DNA from: an uncultured Faecalibacterium sp.
GTDB taxonomy: Bacteria > Bacillota > Clostridia > Oscillospirales > Ruminococcaceae
Assembly: GCA_900540455.1 (NCBI GenBank)
Contig: UQGD01000004.1
Location: 38,650 to 102,649, forward strand
Length of the DNA stretch: 64,000 nt
Direction: 5' to 3'
Both the position numbers and the translations under genes were made by a program. Each line of letters begins with the position of its first letter. Positions within the stretch are counted from its first letter, which is position 1. Shown piece after piece: positions 8,371 to 16,786 of the stretch. Under the pieces are notes generated by a model. That model saw only the letters and a program-made list of their open reading frames with translations. It ran no database searches and was not told the DNA's origin.

Positions 8371-9492
8371 ATGATTACGACCGACGAGTTGAAGGTTCAG
8401 CTGGCCGAATACAACCACGCCGTGAAGGACCTGGAAGAAGCCCTGGCCATTGAGGCCAGCCGCAAGCGTGTGCAGGAGCTGGAGCATACCATGTCCCGCC
8501 CTGGCTTTTATGATGATGCCGAGCTGAGCAAAAAAGTGTTTGATGAGGTGGGCGACCTCAAGGGCAAACTGGGCCGCTTTGAAAAGCTGCAGGGCCTGTA
8601 CGATGATGCCGAGACCATGCTGGTGATGCTGGATGAGGAATATGACCCGGAGATGGTCCCCGAAGCCGAGGAGGCTGTGGACGCTGTGGGCAAGGCAGTG
8701 GACGAGCTGCAGCTGATGACCATGCTGAACGGTGAGTACGACCACAGCAACGCCATCCTCACCTTCCATGCCGGTACCGGCGGCACCGAGGCACAGGACT
8801 GGGCAGAAATGCTGTACCGTATGTACAACAAGTGGGCACAGGCACACGGCATGACGGTGGAAGTGCTGGATTACCAGGATGGTGACGAAGCCGGCATGAA
8901 GAGCGCTTCCATGATGGTGAAGGGCGCCAACGCCTACGGCCTGCTCAAGAGCGAGAATGGCGTGCACCGCCTGGTGCGCGTGTCGCCTTTTGACGCCAAT
9001 GCCCGCCGCCAGACCAGCTTTGCCTCTTTGGAGGTCATGCCGGAGCTGGACAACACCATTCAGGTGGACATCCGCCCGGAAGATATCGAGATGCAGGTGT
9101 TCCGCTCCTCTGGTGCCGGCGGCCAGCACATCAACAAGACCTCTTCTGCAGTGCGTTTGATCCACAAGCCCACCGGCATCGTGGTCAGCTGCCAGACGCA
9201 GCGCAGCCAGTTCCAGAACCGTGACTATGCGATGGAGATGCTGAAAGCGAAGCTGTACCAGATCGCAAAGCAGCAGCACATGGACAAGATCGATGACATC
9301 AAGGGCGTTCAGAACGAGATCGCCTGGGGCCACCAGATCCGCAGCTATGTGTTCATGCCCTATACCATGGTCAAGGACCACCGTACCAACTATGAGACCG
9401 GCAACGTGGATGCCGTGATGGACGGCGAGCTGGATGGTTTCATCTTTGCATACCTCAAGGCCGCCAGCCGCGGCGAGCTGCAGGATACCTGA
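8371..9492 (+). CDS. prfB: Peptide chain release factor 2
   Basis: This 373-residue factor ends translation at UAA and UGA. The SPF tripeptide (VSPFDANARRQ), which reads the stop codon in RF2, and the GGQ loop (SGAGGQHINKTSS), which triggers peptide release, are both clear. The coiled N-terminal domain is present. Most RF2 genes need a programmed +1 frameshift at an in-frame UGA near codon 26; here the frame is continuous and no such UGA occurs, so this autoregulation is absent. The gene itself ends in TGA. GGAGAGAAAGGAAG precedes the ATG. It is monocistronic with a terminator 20 bases after the stop. Confidence 0.96.
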   Translation: MITTDELKVQLAEYNHAVKDLEEALAIEASRKRVQELEHTMSRPGFYDDAELSKKVFDEVGDLKGKLGRFEKLQGLYDDAETMLVMLDEEYDPEMVPEAEEAVDAVGKAVDELQLMTMLNGEYDHSNAILTFHAGTGGTEAQDWAEMLYRMYNKWAQAHGMTVEVLDYQDGDEAGMKSASMMVKGANAYGLLKSENGVHRLVRVSPFDANARRQTSFASLEVMPELDNTIQVDIRPEDIEMQVFRSSGAGGQHINKTSSAVRLIHKPTGIVVSCQTQRSQFQNRDYAMEMLKAKLYQIAKQQHMDKIDDIKGVQNEIAWGHQIRSYVFMPYTMVKDHRTNYETGNVDAVMDGELDGFIFAYLKAASRGELQDT

Positions 9493-9513
9493 TCCCAGCG
9501 TTAAAAGAAAAAG

Positions 9514-9557
9514 AAAAGCGCCTGCGCACTTTGAAAAAGAGTGCGCAGGCGCTTTTT
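9514..9557. terminator. Bidirectional terminator
   Basis: AAAAGCGCCTGCGCACT and AGTGCGCAGGCGCTTTT form a 17-bp stem between convergent prfB and the DUF1836 gene. Confidence 0.93.
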
Positions 9558-9564
9558 GTATGAT

Positions 9565-10113
9565 TCAGGCTAGGTCTTGCAGGATATCCGGCCAAAGGGA
9601 ATGGTCCTGCTGCAATGCTTCAAAGCTGCAGTCCAGGTACAGCTTGTTGGCCGCCGCCAGAATGGTGCTGCGCAGCAGCAGCCGCTCGTCCGGCGCATCC
9701 GGCGGCAGGGCGGGCATACCGCGGCGCAGTCCAAATACACAGGGCAGGCAGGCTTCCAGCTCATCGCAGAATAGGTCGTAAACCACCTGGATCGGGTAGC
9801 TGGCCCGCTGCATCTCCAGCAGCATCCGGATATTTTCCATGGACAGTACTGTTTTTGCCAGGGCAATGCAGGTCAGGCAGGCTAGCTGCTCCCGGGTGTA
9901 TTTTTTCTTGACCGGGTGATTTACCAGCCCCTGTTTGACATAATTGGATACCATGGAAGGGGTCAAAACGACACCGGGAAAACACCGGTACTGCCCATTT
10001 ACATACTGGACCGCCTGGTCCAGATACAGCCCCACAGAGGGGATGTCGTTGTACCGGGGCAGGGCAAACCCGGCGGCACAAGCCGCGATGCGGCGTTTCG
10101 TCTGTTGTTTCAT
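9565..10113 (-). CDS. DUF1836 domain-containing putative regulator
   Basis: This 182-residue protein matches the DUF1836 family: LPRYNDIPSVGLYLDQAV, then TPSMVSNYVKQGLV (a probable helix-turn-helix recognition region) and KKKYTREQLACL, similar to MerR-like DNA binding. It is probably a cytosolic transcription regulator; targets are unknown. The frame extends to an ATG at 10131, but that codon lies inside the promoter spacer. A consensus promoter places transcription start at or next to the ATG at 10113, so the mRNA is predicted to be leaderless. No ribosome binding site precedes either ATG, which supports this. Divergent from degV. Confidence 0.82.
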   Translation of the reverse strand: MKQQTKRRIAACAAGFALPRYNDIPSVGLYLDQAVQYVNGQYRCFPGVVLTPSMVSNYVKQGLVNHPVKKKYTREQLACLTCIALAKTVLSMENIRMLLEMQRASYPIQVVYDLFCDELEACLPCVFGLRRGMPALPPDAPDERLLLRSTILAAANKLYLDCSFEALQQDHSLWPDILQDLA

Positions 10114-10119
10114 GGGGCA

Positions 10120-10148
10120 AGTATACCGCATTTTGGCAGGAAGGTCAA
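10120..10148 (-). promoter_or_regulatory. Promoter giving a predicted leaderless DUF1836 mRNA
   Basis: On the minus strand, TTGACC and TATACT are spaced by 17 bases. Only six bases (TGCCCC) separate TATACT from the ATG at 10113, which puts +1 on or beside the start codon. Confidence 0.75.
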
Positions 10149-10187
10149 CAGGAAATTAAAAGCTTGTAAAGGATTTTTGAAAATGGG

Positions 10188-10216
10188 TTGACAGGTTTTT
10201 GAAAAACTGATAGGAT
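10188..10216 (+). promoter_or_regulatory. Promoter for degV
   Basis: TTGACA is followed after 17 bases by TAGGAT. It lies 40 bases from the divergent DUF1836 promoter. Confidence 0.75.
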
Positions 10217-10275
10217 AAAAGGGAGATAAGCCCCGGCCTCGTGCCGGACACCATAGAATTGGAGTGCATAGGAAT

Positions 10276-11124
10276 ATGAAAAGCAAGATCGTTGTGGATT
10301 CTGCCGCAAATCTGTACCAGATGGAGGGCATTGACTTTGCCTGCGCCCCCATCAAGGTCGTGACCGAGGAGCAGGAGTACCCGGACGATGGACGGTTGGA
10401 TGCAGTGCAGGTAGCAGAGACTCTGCGCAGCTACAAGGGCCGCTCCAGCACCTCCTGCCCCAATGTGGGGGACTGGCTGGCAGCCTATCAGGGGGCAGAC
10501 CAGGTGTTTGCGATCACTATTACGGGTACCTTGTCCGGCAGCTACAACGCTGCTCTGCTGGCCGCACAGGATTATCAGCAGGAGAATCCGGAGGCCAAGG
10601 TCTATGTGCTGGACAGCCTCTCGGCCGGGCCGGAGCTTCAGCTGCTGGCCGAGCGCCTGCGTGCGCTGTTTGATGCGGGCACTCCCTTTGAGGAGATCTG
10701 CGTGCAGATGGAGGAGTATAAGCAGCATACCCATCTGCTGTTCTCGCTGGAGTCTTTGAACAACCTGGCACGCAATGGCCGGGTCAGCCCGGCGGTGGCT
10801 GCGGTGGCCCGTATGCTGGGTATCCGTGTGGTGGGCACGGCCAGCCTTTCCGGTGAGCTGGAAGTTCTGGTCAAGACCCGCGGCGAGCATGGCGCACTGG
10901 AGCGCATCGTGCTGGAGATGAAGTCCCGCGGCTTTGTTGACGGGCCGGTGCGTATCCTGCACTGCTCCAATCCTGCGGCCGCTACCCGGCTGAAAAATAT
11001 GATCACCACTGTGTTTGAGGGCGCAGAGGTGCAGATCATGCCCTGCGGCGTGCTTTGCAGCTACTACGCAGAACTGGGTGGATTGATGATCGGTTTTGAG
11101 GATGGCACTGCCCCTGCTCTGTAA
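10276..11124 (+). CDS. DegV family fatty-acid-binding protein
   Basis: This 282-residue cytosolic protein has the DegV layout: KIVVDSAANL at the N terminus, a TITGTLSGSYNAAL motif near residue 85 that binds the carboxylate head group, and LFSLESLNNLARNGRVS in the second domain. In Firmicutes such proteins (FakB) present fatty acids to the kinase FakA for phosphorylation; no fakA is in the window. The ATG at 10276 lies ten bases after TTGGAGTG. Monocistronic, with its own promoter and terminator. Confidence 0.92.
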   Translation: MKSKIVVDSAANLYQMEGIDFACAPIKVVTEEQEYPDDGRLDAVQVAETLRSYKGRSSTSCPNVGDWLAAYQGADQVFAITITGTLSGSYNAALLAAQDYQQENPEAKVYVLDSLSAGPELQLLAERLRALFDAGTPFEEICVQMEEYKQHTHLLFSLESLNNLARNGRVSPAVAAVARMLGIRVVGTASLSGELEVLVKTRGEHGALERIVLEMKSRGFVDGPVRILHCSNPAAATRLKNMITTVFEGAEVQIMPCGVLCSYYAELGGLMIGFEDGTAPAL

Positions 11125-11143
11125 TCGTCCCCCATGTTTTAAC

Positions 11144-11183
11144 CACAGCCCGGATGCATTTTATCGCATCCGGGCTGTTTTGT
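11144..11183 (+). terminator. Terminator after degV
   Basis: CAGCCCGGATGC and GCATCCGGGCTG form a 12-bp stem followed by TTTTGTTG. Confidence 0.92.
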
Positions 11184-11186
11184 TGC

Positions 11187-11215
11187 TTGTCAAAATCTTT
11201 TGGCGGCGGTATACT
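11187..11215 (+). promoter_or_regulatory. Promoter for cardiolipin synthase
   Basis: TTGTCA and TATACT are spaced by 17 bases, directly after the degV terminator. Confidence 0.75.
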
Positions 11216-11274
11216 CAAAGCCAAAGCAGGGCAAAACGCAACAGGCGGATTTGCAAGGGAGAGGGGGATTTTCT

Positions 11275-12807
11275 GTGTTCAGACAGCCGGTCATAAAATT
11301 TTTCAGCCGTATCCTGAACCGGGCCACTATCACGGTGGTTCTGGTCCTGGCCCAGGTGGTGTGGCTTTTATGGGCGTTTTTCTCCCTTACGGAGGGGCGA
11401 GTGGGGGCGACCATTCTGCTGCATACCCTTAGTGTGGTCATGGTGCTGTACCTGGTGCGCAAGGACGAAAACAGCGGGTATAAGATCATGTGGATCGCCC
11501 TGATCGGGGCGCTGCCTTTGCTGGGCGGGGCGCTCTATCTGCTGTTTGGCAATAAACGCCCGGCCCGCTGGCTGCGGGAAAGCATGGATGAGGTGAACCG
11601 TCAGCATCAGAAGGAGCTTGACCAGCTTCCGGGCCAGGTGACGGGGCTGGACCCCAGCAGCCGGGCACTGAGCCGCTATGTAAGCCAGTATGGCTGCTAT
11701 CCTGCCTGGCAGGATACGGCTTCCCGCTATTATCCCAGCGGTGAGGCCATGTATCCGCAGCTGCTGCGAGACCTGGAAAAGGCCGAAAAATTCATCTTCC
11801 TGGAATTTTTTATCGTAAAACCGGGGAAAATGTGGGATGGGGTAGAGCGGATCCTGCGCCGCAAAGCAGCCCAGGGGCTGGATGTGCGGTTGGTATACGA
11901 CGACTTTGGCAGCCTGCTGACCCTGCCGGGGGATTTTGTGGTGCAGATGGAGCGGGCACACATCCGCTGTATTCCTTTCAACCCGGTGATGCCGCTGGTC
12001 TCCCTGGTCATGAACCACAGGGACCACCGCAAACTGGTGGTGATCGATGGGACCGTAGCATATACTGGCGGCTTTAATCTGGCGGACGAATATATCAACG
12101 CCAAAGTGCGCTTTGGTTACTGGAAGGATGCAGCGCTGCGCATTGAGGGTGCGGCGGTATGGAATTTTACCGTGATGTTCCTGAATTTTTGGAACGCCTT
12201 CCGTCCCTGTGATACGGACTACACATCTTTTCGGCCGCAGCCATCGGATCAGCCCCGCACCGATGGAGTGGTGCAGCCTTATGCCGATAGTCCTTTGGAC
12301 GAGGAGCCGGTGGCGAAGATGGTCTATCTGAACCTCATCTCCCAGGCACAGGATTACGTCTATTTTTATACGCCGTATCTGGCAGTGGGAGAGGAATTGT
12401 TGGAGGCCATGAAAGCTGCTGCCAAGCGGGGAGTGGATGTGCGTGTGATGGTGCCCGGCATCCCGGATAAAAAATTGGTGTACAGGCTCACCCGGTCCTA
12501 TTATGTGCCGCTGCTGCGGGCAGGGGTGCGGATCTATGAGTATACCCCCGGCTTTCTCCACGCAAAATGCTGTGTGAGCGATGACCGGGCCGCCGTGGTG
12601 GGCAGCATCAACCTGGATTACCGCAGTCTGTTTCTGCACTTTGAATGTGGTGTGCTGCTTTTGGGCGGCAGCCAGGTGCGGGAACTGCGGGAGGATATGC
12701 TGCGCACCGTCTCCGCCAGCCATCGTGTGCAGCTGGCAGATTGCCGCACCAGCGTGCCGGGCACCCTGCTGGACAGTGTGCTGCGGCTGCTCAGCCCATT
12801 GATGTAA
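11275..12807 (+). CDS. cls: Cardiolipin synthase (phospholipase D family)
   Basis: This 510-residue membrane enzyme condenses two phosphatidylglycerol molecules into cardiolipin. Two to three N-terminal membrane segments (residues 10-90, with a PLDc_N-type region ending LYLLFGNKRP) precede two phospholipase D catalytic motifs: HRKLVVIDGTVAYTGG near residue 245 and HAKCCVSDDRAAVVGS near residue 428. Both His and Lys residues are intact. The GTG at 11275 is chosen because GGGAGAGGGGG lies eight bases upstream; the open frame before it has no ribosome site and overlaps the promoter. The lipoprotein gene downstream may be read from the same transcript. Confidence 0.93.
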   Translation: MFRQPVIKFFSRILNRATITVVLVLAQVVWLLWAFFSLTEGRVGATILLHTLSVVMVLYLVRKDENSGYKIMWIALIGALPLLGGALYLLFGNKRPARWLRESMDEVNRQHQKELDQLPGQVTGLDPSSRALSRYVSQYGCYPAWQDTASRYYPSGEAMYPQLLRDLEKAEKFIFLEFFIVKPGKMWDGVERILRRKAAQGLDVRLVYDDFGSLLTLPGDFVVQMERAHIRCIPFNPVMPLVSLVMNHRDHRKLVVIDGTVAYTGGFNLADEYINAKVRFGYWKDAALRIEGAAVWNFTVMFLNFWNAFRPCDTDYTSFRPQPSDQPRTDGVVQPYADSPLDEEPVAKMVYLNLISQAQDYVYFYTPYLAVGEELLEAMKAAAKRGVDVRVMVPGIPDKKLVYRLTRSYYVPLLRAGVRIYEYTPGFLHAKCCVSDDRAAVVGSINLDYRSLFLHFECGVLLLGGSQVRELREDMLRTVSASHRVQLADCRTSVPGTLLDSVLRLLSPLM

Positions 12808-12896
12808 AAGATTCGCCGTTCCATGCAACAAATCCCCTGCTGCGGGGCATACTGACCATAGTATGCCAATGCAAAGGGAAGGGAGCATGATTTTGC

Positions 12897-13922
12897 ATGA
12901 TACGACACTACCATAGGCTATTTTTAGGCTGTGCAGCGGCAGCGATGCTGCTGTCGGCTTGCGGACAAAGCGGGTCCAGTTCCTCCTCTGGAGGGCTGAA
13001 CAGCGCCACTGACTCCGCCAGCAGCCAGACAGCAGCCTACCGCACCGGTCTGGGCATCGTGACCACCGCAGATGCAGAGGACCGGGTGGGGAAGATCACC
13101 ACCACCGCAGCGGCGGTCCTGTTGGATGGAGAGGGCAAGATCTGCGCTGTGGTGTTGGATGAGCTGGAAAGCTCCATCACCGCAGATGGCAGCGGGACGG
13201 TGAAAATGCCCTCGGACTGGCGGACCAAGCGGCAGATGGGAAAGGATTATCCCCTGGACAAGGTGTCTTCCCTGAATCGGGGATGGGCGGAGCAGGCGGA
13301 TGCTTTTGGCAGCTACCTGGTGGGCATGACCCCGGAGCAGGCGTCCAAATTGGAGACCGATGAGGAGGGGCGTCCGAAGGACCCGGATCTTGTATCCGGC
13401 TGCACCATTGCGGTGGAACCGTATCGGCAAGCGGTGGAAAAAGCCTGTGCCAATGCCCGTGCTCTGGGGGCTGCCCAGGGAGACCGGCTGACGTTGGGCA
13501 TCCATGCGGAGAATGGCTCCTCCGGCACGGCGGCGACCGATGATCAGGACCTGGATGCCCAGGTGGACTTTACCGTCCTGGCGCTGACCATGGATGCACA
13601 GGGACATGTGACCAGTGCGGTGGGAGATATGGCTGAGCCGGCGCTGACCATCAGTGCGGACGGTGGGATCGACACCCCGGACCGTGTGCAGTCCAAACAG
13701 GAGCTGGGTGACAGCTATGGGATGCGGGGTGCATCGGCTCTGGGCAAGGAATGGTACGAGCACGCCGAGGGCTATTGCAGCTATCTGCGGGGCAAGACCG
13801 CGGCGGAGATCCGCAAGATCCCTGCCGATGGTTCGGATGCGGATCTGGCATCCCTGTGCACCATCGAGGTCGATGCTTTCCAAAAAGCTGCCCTGGATGC
13901 ACTCCAACAGCCCCTATCCTGA
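12897..13922 (+). CDS. Lipoprotein with internally duplicated domain
   Basis: This 341-residue exported protein has a lipoprotein signal ending LSAC (Cys22), followed by a Ser/Gly linker. The rest is two copies of one domain, about residues 46-188 and 190-340. Both copies follow the order: small strand-rich half, then an RxKxxxGxxY block (RTKRQMGKDYPL and QSKQELGDSYGM), an EQA/EHA helix with SYLVGMTPEQ or SYLRGKTAAE, and a closing CTIxVxxF/Y block. Similar lipoproteins occur in gut Clostridia, some labelled FMN-binding, but I see no flavinylation motif. The function is unknown. GGGAAGGGAG precedes the ATG; a terminator follows at 13986. Confidence 0.8.
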   Translation: MIRHYHRLFLGCAAAAMLLSACGQSGSSSSSGGLNSATDSASSQTAAYRTGLGIVTTADAEDRVGKITTTAAAVLLDGEGKICAVVLDELESSITADGSGTVKMPSDWRTKRQMGKDYPLDKVSSLNRGWAEQADAFGSYLVGMTPEQASKLETDEEGRPKDPDLVSGCTIAVEPYRQAVEKACANARALGAAQGDRLTLGIHAENGSSGTAATDDQDLDAQVDFTVLALTMDAQGHVTSAVGDMAEPALTISADGGIDTPDRVQSKQELGDSYGMRGASALGKEWYEHAEGYCSYLRGKTAAEIRKIPADGSDADLASLCTIEVDAFQKAALDALQQPLS

Positions 13923-13985
13923 CCGCAGCAGGGCATATCCTGCTGAAAAACCGGGAGAAGGCGCTCTGAAATAAGCATATAAAAT

Positions 13986-14041
13986 GGGTCTCTGGCTGTG
14001 CTGCCAATGGATTTGGCGCATGGCTGGAGACCTGTTTTTGT
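13986..14041 (+). terminator. Terminator after the duplicated lipoprotein gene
   Basis: GGTCTC and GAGACC close a longer imperfect hairpin (inner GCCAA/TTGGC) followed by TGTTTTTG. Confidence 0.75.
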
Positions 14042-14151
14042 TTGCAAGCTCTTTGCGTGTGTTTTTTGCGCAGGTGTTTGTGCAAGATGCCCTGAATTGT
14101 GGGTGTTATGCCTGCGCAGAAGTGCAAAATGTGAAAAAGTTGCTTTCCCTC

Positions 14152-14180
14152 TTGAAAAAACGAAGAAAACGCGCTATCCT
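14152..14180 (+). promoter_or_regulatory. Promoter of the amino-acid ABC operon
   Basis: TTGAAA and TATCCT are spaced by 17 bases; the leader to the ATG at 14264 is about 75 bases. Confidence 0.65.
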
Positions 14181-14263
14181 ATAACCACGGTTCATTGATT
14201 TAGCATGATAAAGCGTTAAACCAATAAACTGCCATGACAAAAAGGATAGAGGGGGATTTATTT

Positions 14264-15079
14264 ATGAAAAGCATCAACCGTTTTGTGTCTGCTGTTCTTG
14301 CTGGTGCAATGGCACTGGTTCTGGCTGGCTGCGGCGGAGCGGCTTCTACCGCAGGCAGTTCCAGTGCAGCTGCTGCCAGCGACCTGGCCGATATCCAGGC
14401 AAAAGGGAAGATAGTCATTGGTTACACCGTCTACGAACCAATGAACTTTACCGATGAAAACGGCGTGTTTACTGGTTTTGATACCGAGCTTGCCACGGCG
14501 GTTTGTGAGAAACTGGGGGTCAAACCTGAATTTGTGGAGATCAACTGGGATACAAAGGTAGTGGAGCTGGATGCAAAGAGCATCGACTGCATCTGGAACG
14601 GCATGACCCTTACCGAGGACATTGTGCAGAATACAGCCTGCACGAAACCCTATGCAAAAAATGCACAGGTGGTCGTGGTCAAGAAGGATACTGCCTATGC
14701 CTCTACCGCTGACCTGGTGGGCAAGACTGTGGTGGCAGAGGCTGGTTCTGCCGGTGAGAGCACCATTGCCGGGGACGAAAACCTGTCCCAGGCGGATTAC
14801 ATCTCCAAAGCGGTCCAGACCGACTGCCTGATGGAAGTTGCAGCGGGCACGGCGGATGCCGCTGTGCTGGACCTGACCTTGGCGGGCGCGATGACCGGCG
14901 CCGATACCGACTATGCAGACCTGACCATTGTGGATGAGCTGAATGCAGAGGAATATGGCGTGGCCTTCCGCAAGGGCAGTGATGCGGCAGGGGCGGTAAA
15001 TAAAGCCTTTGATGAACTGAGAGCGGAGGGCACGATGCAGGCCCTGGCGGATAAATACGAGCTGACCCTGGCCGAGTAA
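14264..15079 (+). CDS. Amino-acid ABC transporter substrate-binding lipoprotein
   Basis: This 271-residue protein is a family 3 extracellular solute-binding protein. The signal ends LAGC (Cys23, lipidated), followed by an Ala/Ser linker. The mature part begins KIVIGYTVYEPMNFTDENG and contains FTGFDTELATAVCEKLG and WDTKVVELDAKSIDCIWNGMT, the blocks that build the ligand cleft for polar amino acids such as glutamine, glutamate, arginine or cystine. GAGGGGGA precedes the ATG at 14264. The permease and ATPase genes follow within 25 and 17 bases, forming one three-gene operon. Confidence 0.94.
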   Translation: MKSINRFVSAVLAGAMALVLAGCGGAASTAGSSSAAAASDLADIQAKGKIVIGYTVYEPMNFTDENGVFTGFDTELATAVCEKLGVKPEFVEINWDTKVVELDAKSIDCIWNGMTLTEDIVQNTACTKPYAKNAQVVVVKKDTAYASTADLVGKTVVAEAGSAGESTIAGDENLSQADYISKAVQTDCLMEVAAGTADAAVLDLTLAGAMTGADTDYADLTIVDELNAEEYGVAFRKGSDAAGAVNKAFDELRAEGTMQALADKYELTLAE

Positions 15080-15104
15080 AGCCGGGAAAGGAACGGGGGA
15101 TATT

Positions 15105-15758
15105 GTGGCTGTGATCCTGGAGCGCCTCTCCGGCGCATTTCTGCTCAACTGTGAGCTGTTTGTCCTGACACTGGTGTTTGCACTGCCGCTGGGGTTGGTG
15201 GTGGCCTTTGGCGCAATGAGCCGCTGCACTGCACTGCGGAGCCTGGTAAAGACCTTTGTATGGGTCATCCGGGGCACACCACTAATGCTGCAGATCATTG
15301 TTTTGTATCTGGGGCCGGGCCTGCTGGGGCTGCCCAATCCGTGGCCCACCGGTGCCGGCGGCCGTATGACCGCAGCAGTGGCAGCCTTTGTTATCAATTA
15401 CGCCTGCTATTTTTCAGAGATCTACCGCGGCGGGATCGAAGCGGTGCCCCGGGGACAGACCGAGGCAGGGCAGGTGCTGGGTATGACCAAGACCCAGATC
15501 TTCTTTAAGATCACCTTGCTGCAGGTGGTCAAGCGCATCCTGCCCCCTATGGGCAATGAGGTGATCACGCTGGTCAAGGATACGTCGCTGGCCAACGTCA
15601 TCGCCAATAAGGAGATCATCATGATGGCCAAGGAGTACAGCGCCAAAGGGTTGATCTGGCCGCTGTTTTCCACCGCAGTGTTTTTCCTGGTATTTGTCGG
15701 GGTGCTGACACTGCTGTTAGATTGGGCTGAGAAAAAACTGGATTATTTCCGCTGTTGA
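15105..15758 (+). CDS. Amino-acid ABC transporter permease
   Basis: This 217-residue inner-membrane permease belongs to the His/Glu/Gln/Arg/opine group. About five membrane segments are visible. The loop that docks the ATPase is GTDR-like here as GQTEAGQVLGMTKTQIFF (the EAA motif). VIRGTPLMLQIIVLY is the conserved family block after the first segments. Translation starts at a GTG (15105) eight bases after GGAACGGGGG. It works with the binding protein before it and the ATPase after it; one permease suggests a homodimeric pore. Confidence 0.93.
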   Translation: MAVILERLSGAFLLNCELFVLTLVFALPLGLVVAFGAMSRCTALRSLVKTFVWVIRGTPLMLQIIVLYLGPGLLGLPNPWPTGAGGRMTAAVAAFVINYACYFSEIYRGGIEAVPRGQTEAGQVLGMTKTQIFFKITLLQVVKRILPPMGNEVITLVKDTSLANVIANKEIIMMAKEYSAKGLIWPLFSTAVFFLVFVGVLTLLLDWAEKKLDYFRC

Positions 15759-15774
15759 GGAGGGCAAGGCATCC

Positions 15775-16557
15775 ATGGCACTGTTAGAAGTGAGCGGCAT
15801 CAGCAAAACATTTGGCGGCACGGAGGTGCTGCGGGACATCTCCTTTCAGCTGGAGCAGGGAGAAGCCTTGGCGATCATCGGGTCTTCTGGCTCCGGCAAG
15901 ACCACCCTGCTGCGCTGCCTCAACTTTCTGGAGCGGCCGGATACCGGTGTGATCCAGGTGGGGGGCGAGGTGATGTGGGATGCGTCGGACCCCGCTGCCC
16001 AAAACGAGGAGGAGATCCGCAAAAAACGGCTGCGCTTTGGCCTGGTATTCCAAAATTTCAACCTCTTTCCACAGTACACAGCCCTGCAAAATGTGATGCT
16101 GGCGGGGGAACTGCTGGCAAAGCAGCGTCCGGATTACAAGGCAAACCGCCGCCAGATCCATGCGCAGCTGGAAGATCAGGCCCGGGCGCTGCTGGAGGAG
16201 ATGGGGCTGTCGGCGCGGGCGGGGCACTATCCGCACCAGTTGTCCGGCGGACAGCAGCAGCGGGTGGCCATTGCCCGGGCGCTGGCACTGCACCCGGATA
16301 TCCTCTGCTTTGACGAGCCCACCAGTGCGCTGGACCCCGAGTTGACCGGAGAGGTGCTGCGGGTGCTGCGCAAACTGGCAGACCGTAAGACCACGATGAT
16401 CATCGTTACCCACGAGATGCACTTTGCCCGGGATGTGGCCGACCGGATCATGTTCATGGATGGGGGCGTGGTGGTAGAACAGGGCCCGGCAAGGGAGCTG
16501 ATCGAGCACCCGAAGGAGGAACGCACCCGCCGCTTTTTGGCCCATTATGAGGCGTAA
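15775..16557 (+). CDS. Amino-acid ABC transporter ATP-binding protein
   Basis: This 260-residue ATPase powers the uptake system. Walker A is GSSGSGKTTLLR (residues about 37-48), the Q-loop is VFQNFNLFPQ, the ABC signature is LSGGQQQRVAIARAL, Walker B is ILCFDEPTSALDP, and the switch His lies in VTHEMHFARDVAD. These match the GlnQ/polar amino-acid subfamily. It starts 17 bases after the permease stop, behind GAGGAGGG, and a terminator follows. Confidence 0.95.
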   Translation: MALLEVSGISKTFGGTEVLRDISFQLEQGEALAIIGSSGSGKTTLLRCLNFLERPDTGVIQVGGEVMWDASDPAAQNEEEIRKKRLRFGLVFQNFNLFPQYTALQNVMLAGELLAKQRPDYKANRRQIHAQLEDQARALLEEMGLSARAGHYPHQLSGGQQQRVAIARALALHPDILCFDEPTSALDPELTGEVLRVLRKLADRKTTMIIVTHEMHFARDVADRIMFMDGGVVVEQGPARELIEHPKEERTRRFLAHYEA

Positions 16558-16565
16558 TATCCCGG

Positions 16566-16608
16566 CTTCCCCTGCCTGGCGCTGCGGCTCCCGGCAGGGG
16601 GTTTTGCG
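16566..16608 (+). terminator. Terminator of the amino-acid ABC operon
   Basis: CCCCTGCC and GGCAGGGG enclose a GC-rich loop, followed by GTTTTG, just after the ATPase stop. Confidence 0.7.
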
Positions 16609-16669
16609 TCTGCGCATTTTATCTAGTTTTCAGGGGGAGAGCTTGTTAAAGCTTGTGGAAAAAATCTGC

Positions 16670-16698
16670 TTGCAAAACGACGTATACTTGTTTATAAT
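16670..16698 (+). promoter_or_regulatory. Promoter upstream of the second MATE gene
   Basis: TTGCAA and a perfect TATAAT are spaced by 17 bases. Transcription would start near 16705, only about 20 bases before a strong terminator. Confidence 0.8.
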
Positions 16699-16726
16699 AC
16701 CATTCAAGTATTCCATTATCACACGA

Positions 16727-16757
16727 TAAAACGCTCCGCCTGGCGGGGCGTTTTTCC
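16727..16757 (+). terminator. Leader terminator before the second MATE gene
   Basis: AACGCTCCGCC and GGCGGGGCGTT pair (one G-T) around a 1-3 base loop, followed by TTTTTCC. It sits between promoter and gene and could act as an attenuator. Confidence 0.75.
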
Positions 16758-16786
16758 ACGACAAACAGACAAAAAGGGGAGGTTCC

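Larger units (their letters stand above)
13923..14263. other. Intergenic region before the amino-acid ABC operon
   Basis: This stretch holds the terminator of the lipoprotein gene (13986-14041), then about 100 bases with no evident feature, then the promoter at 14152-14180. A 66-codon open frame at 13984 runs through the terminator and has no ribosome site; I do not regard it as a gene. Confidence 0.6.

Noticed and set aside
8371..8480. Programmed frameshift in prfB
   Set aside because: No in-frame or near-frame CUU-UGA-C site is present; the reading frame is continuous.
13984..14198. 66-codon frames before the amino-acid ABC operon
   Set aside because: They run through a terminator and have no ribosome binding site.
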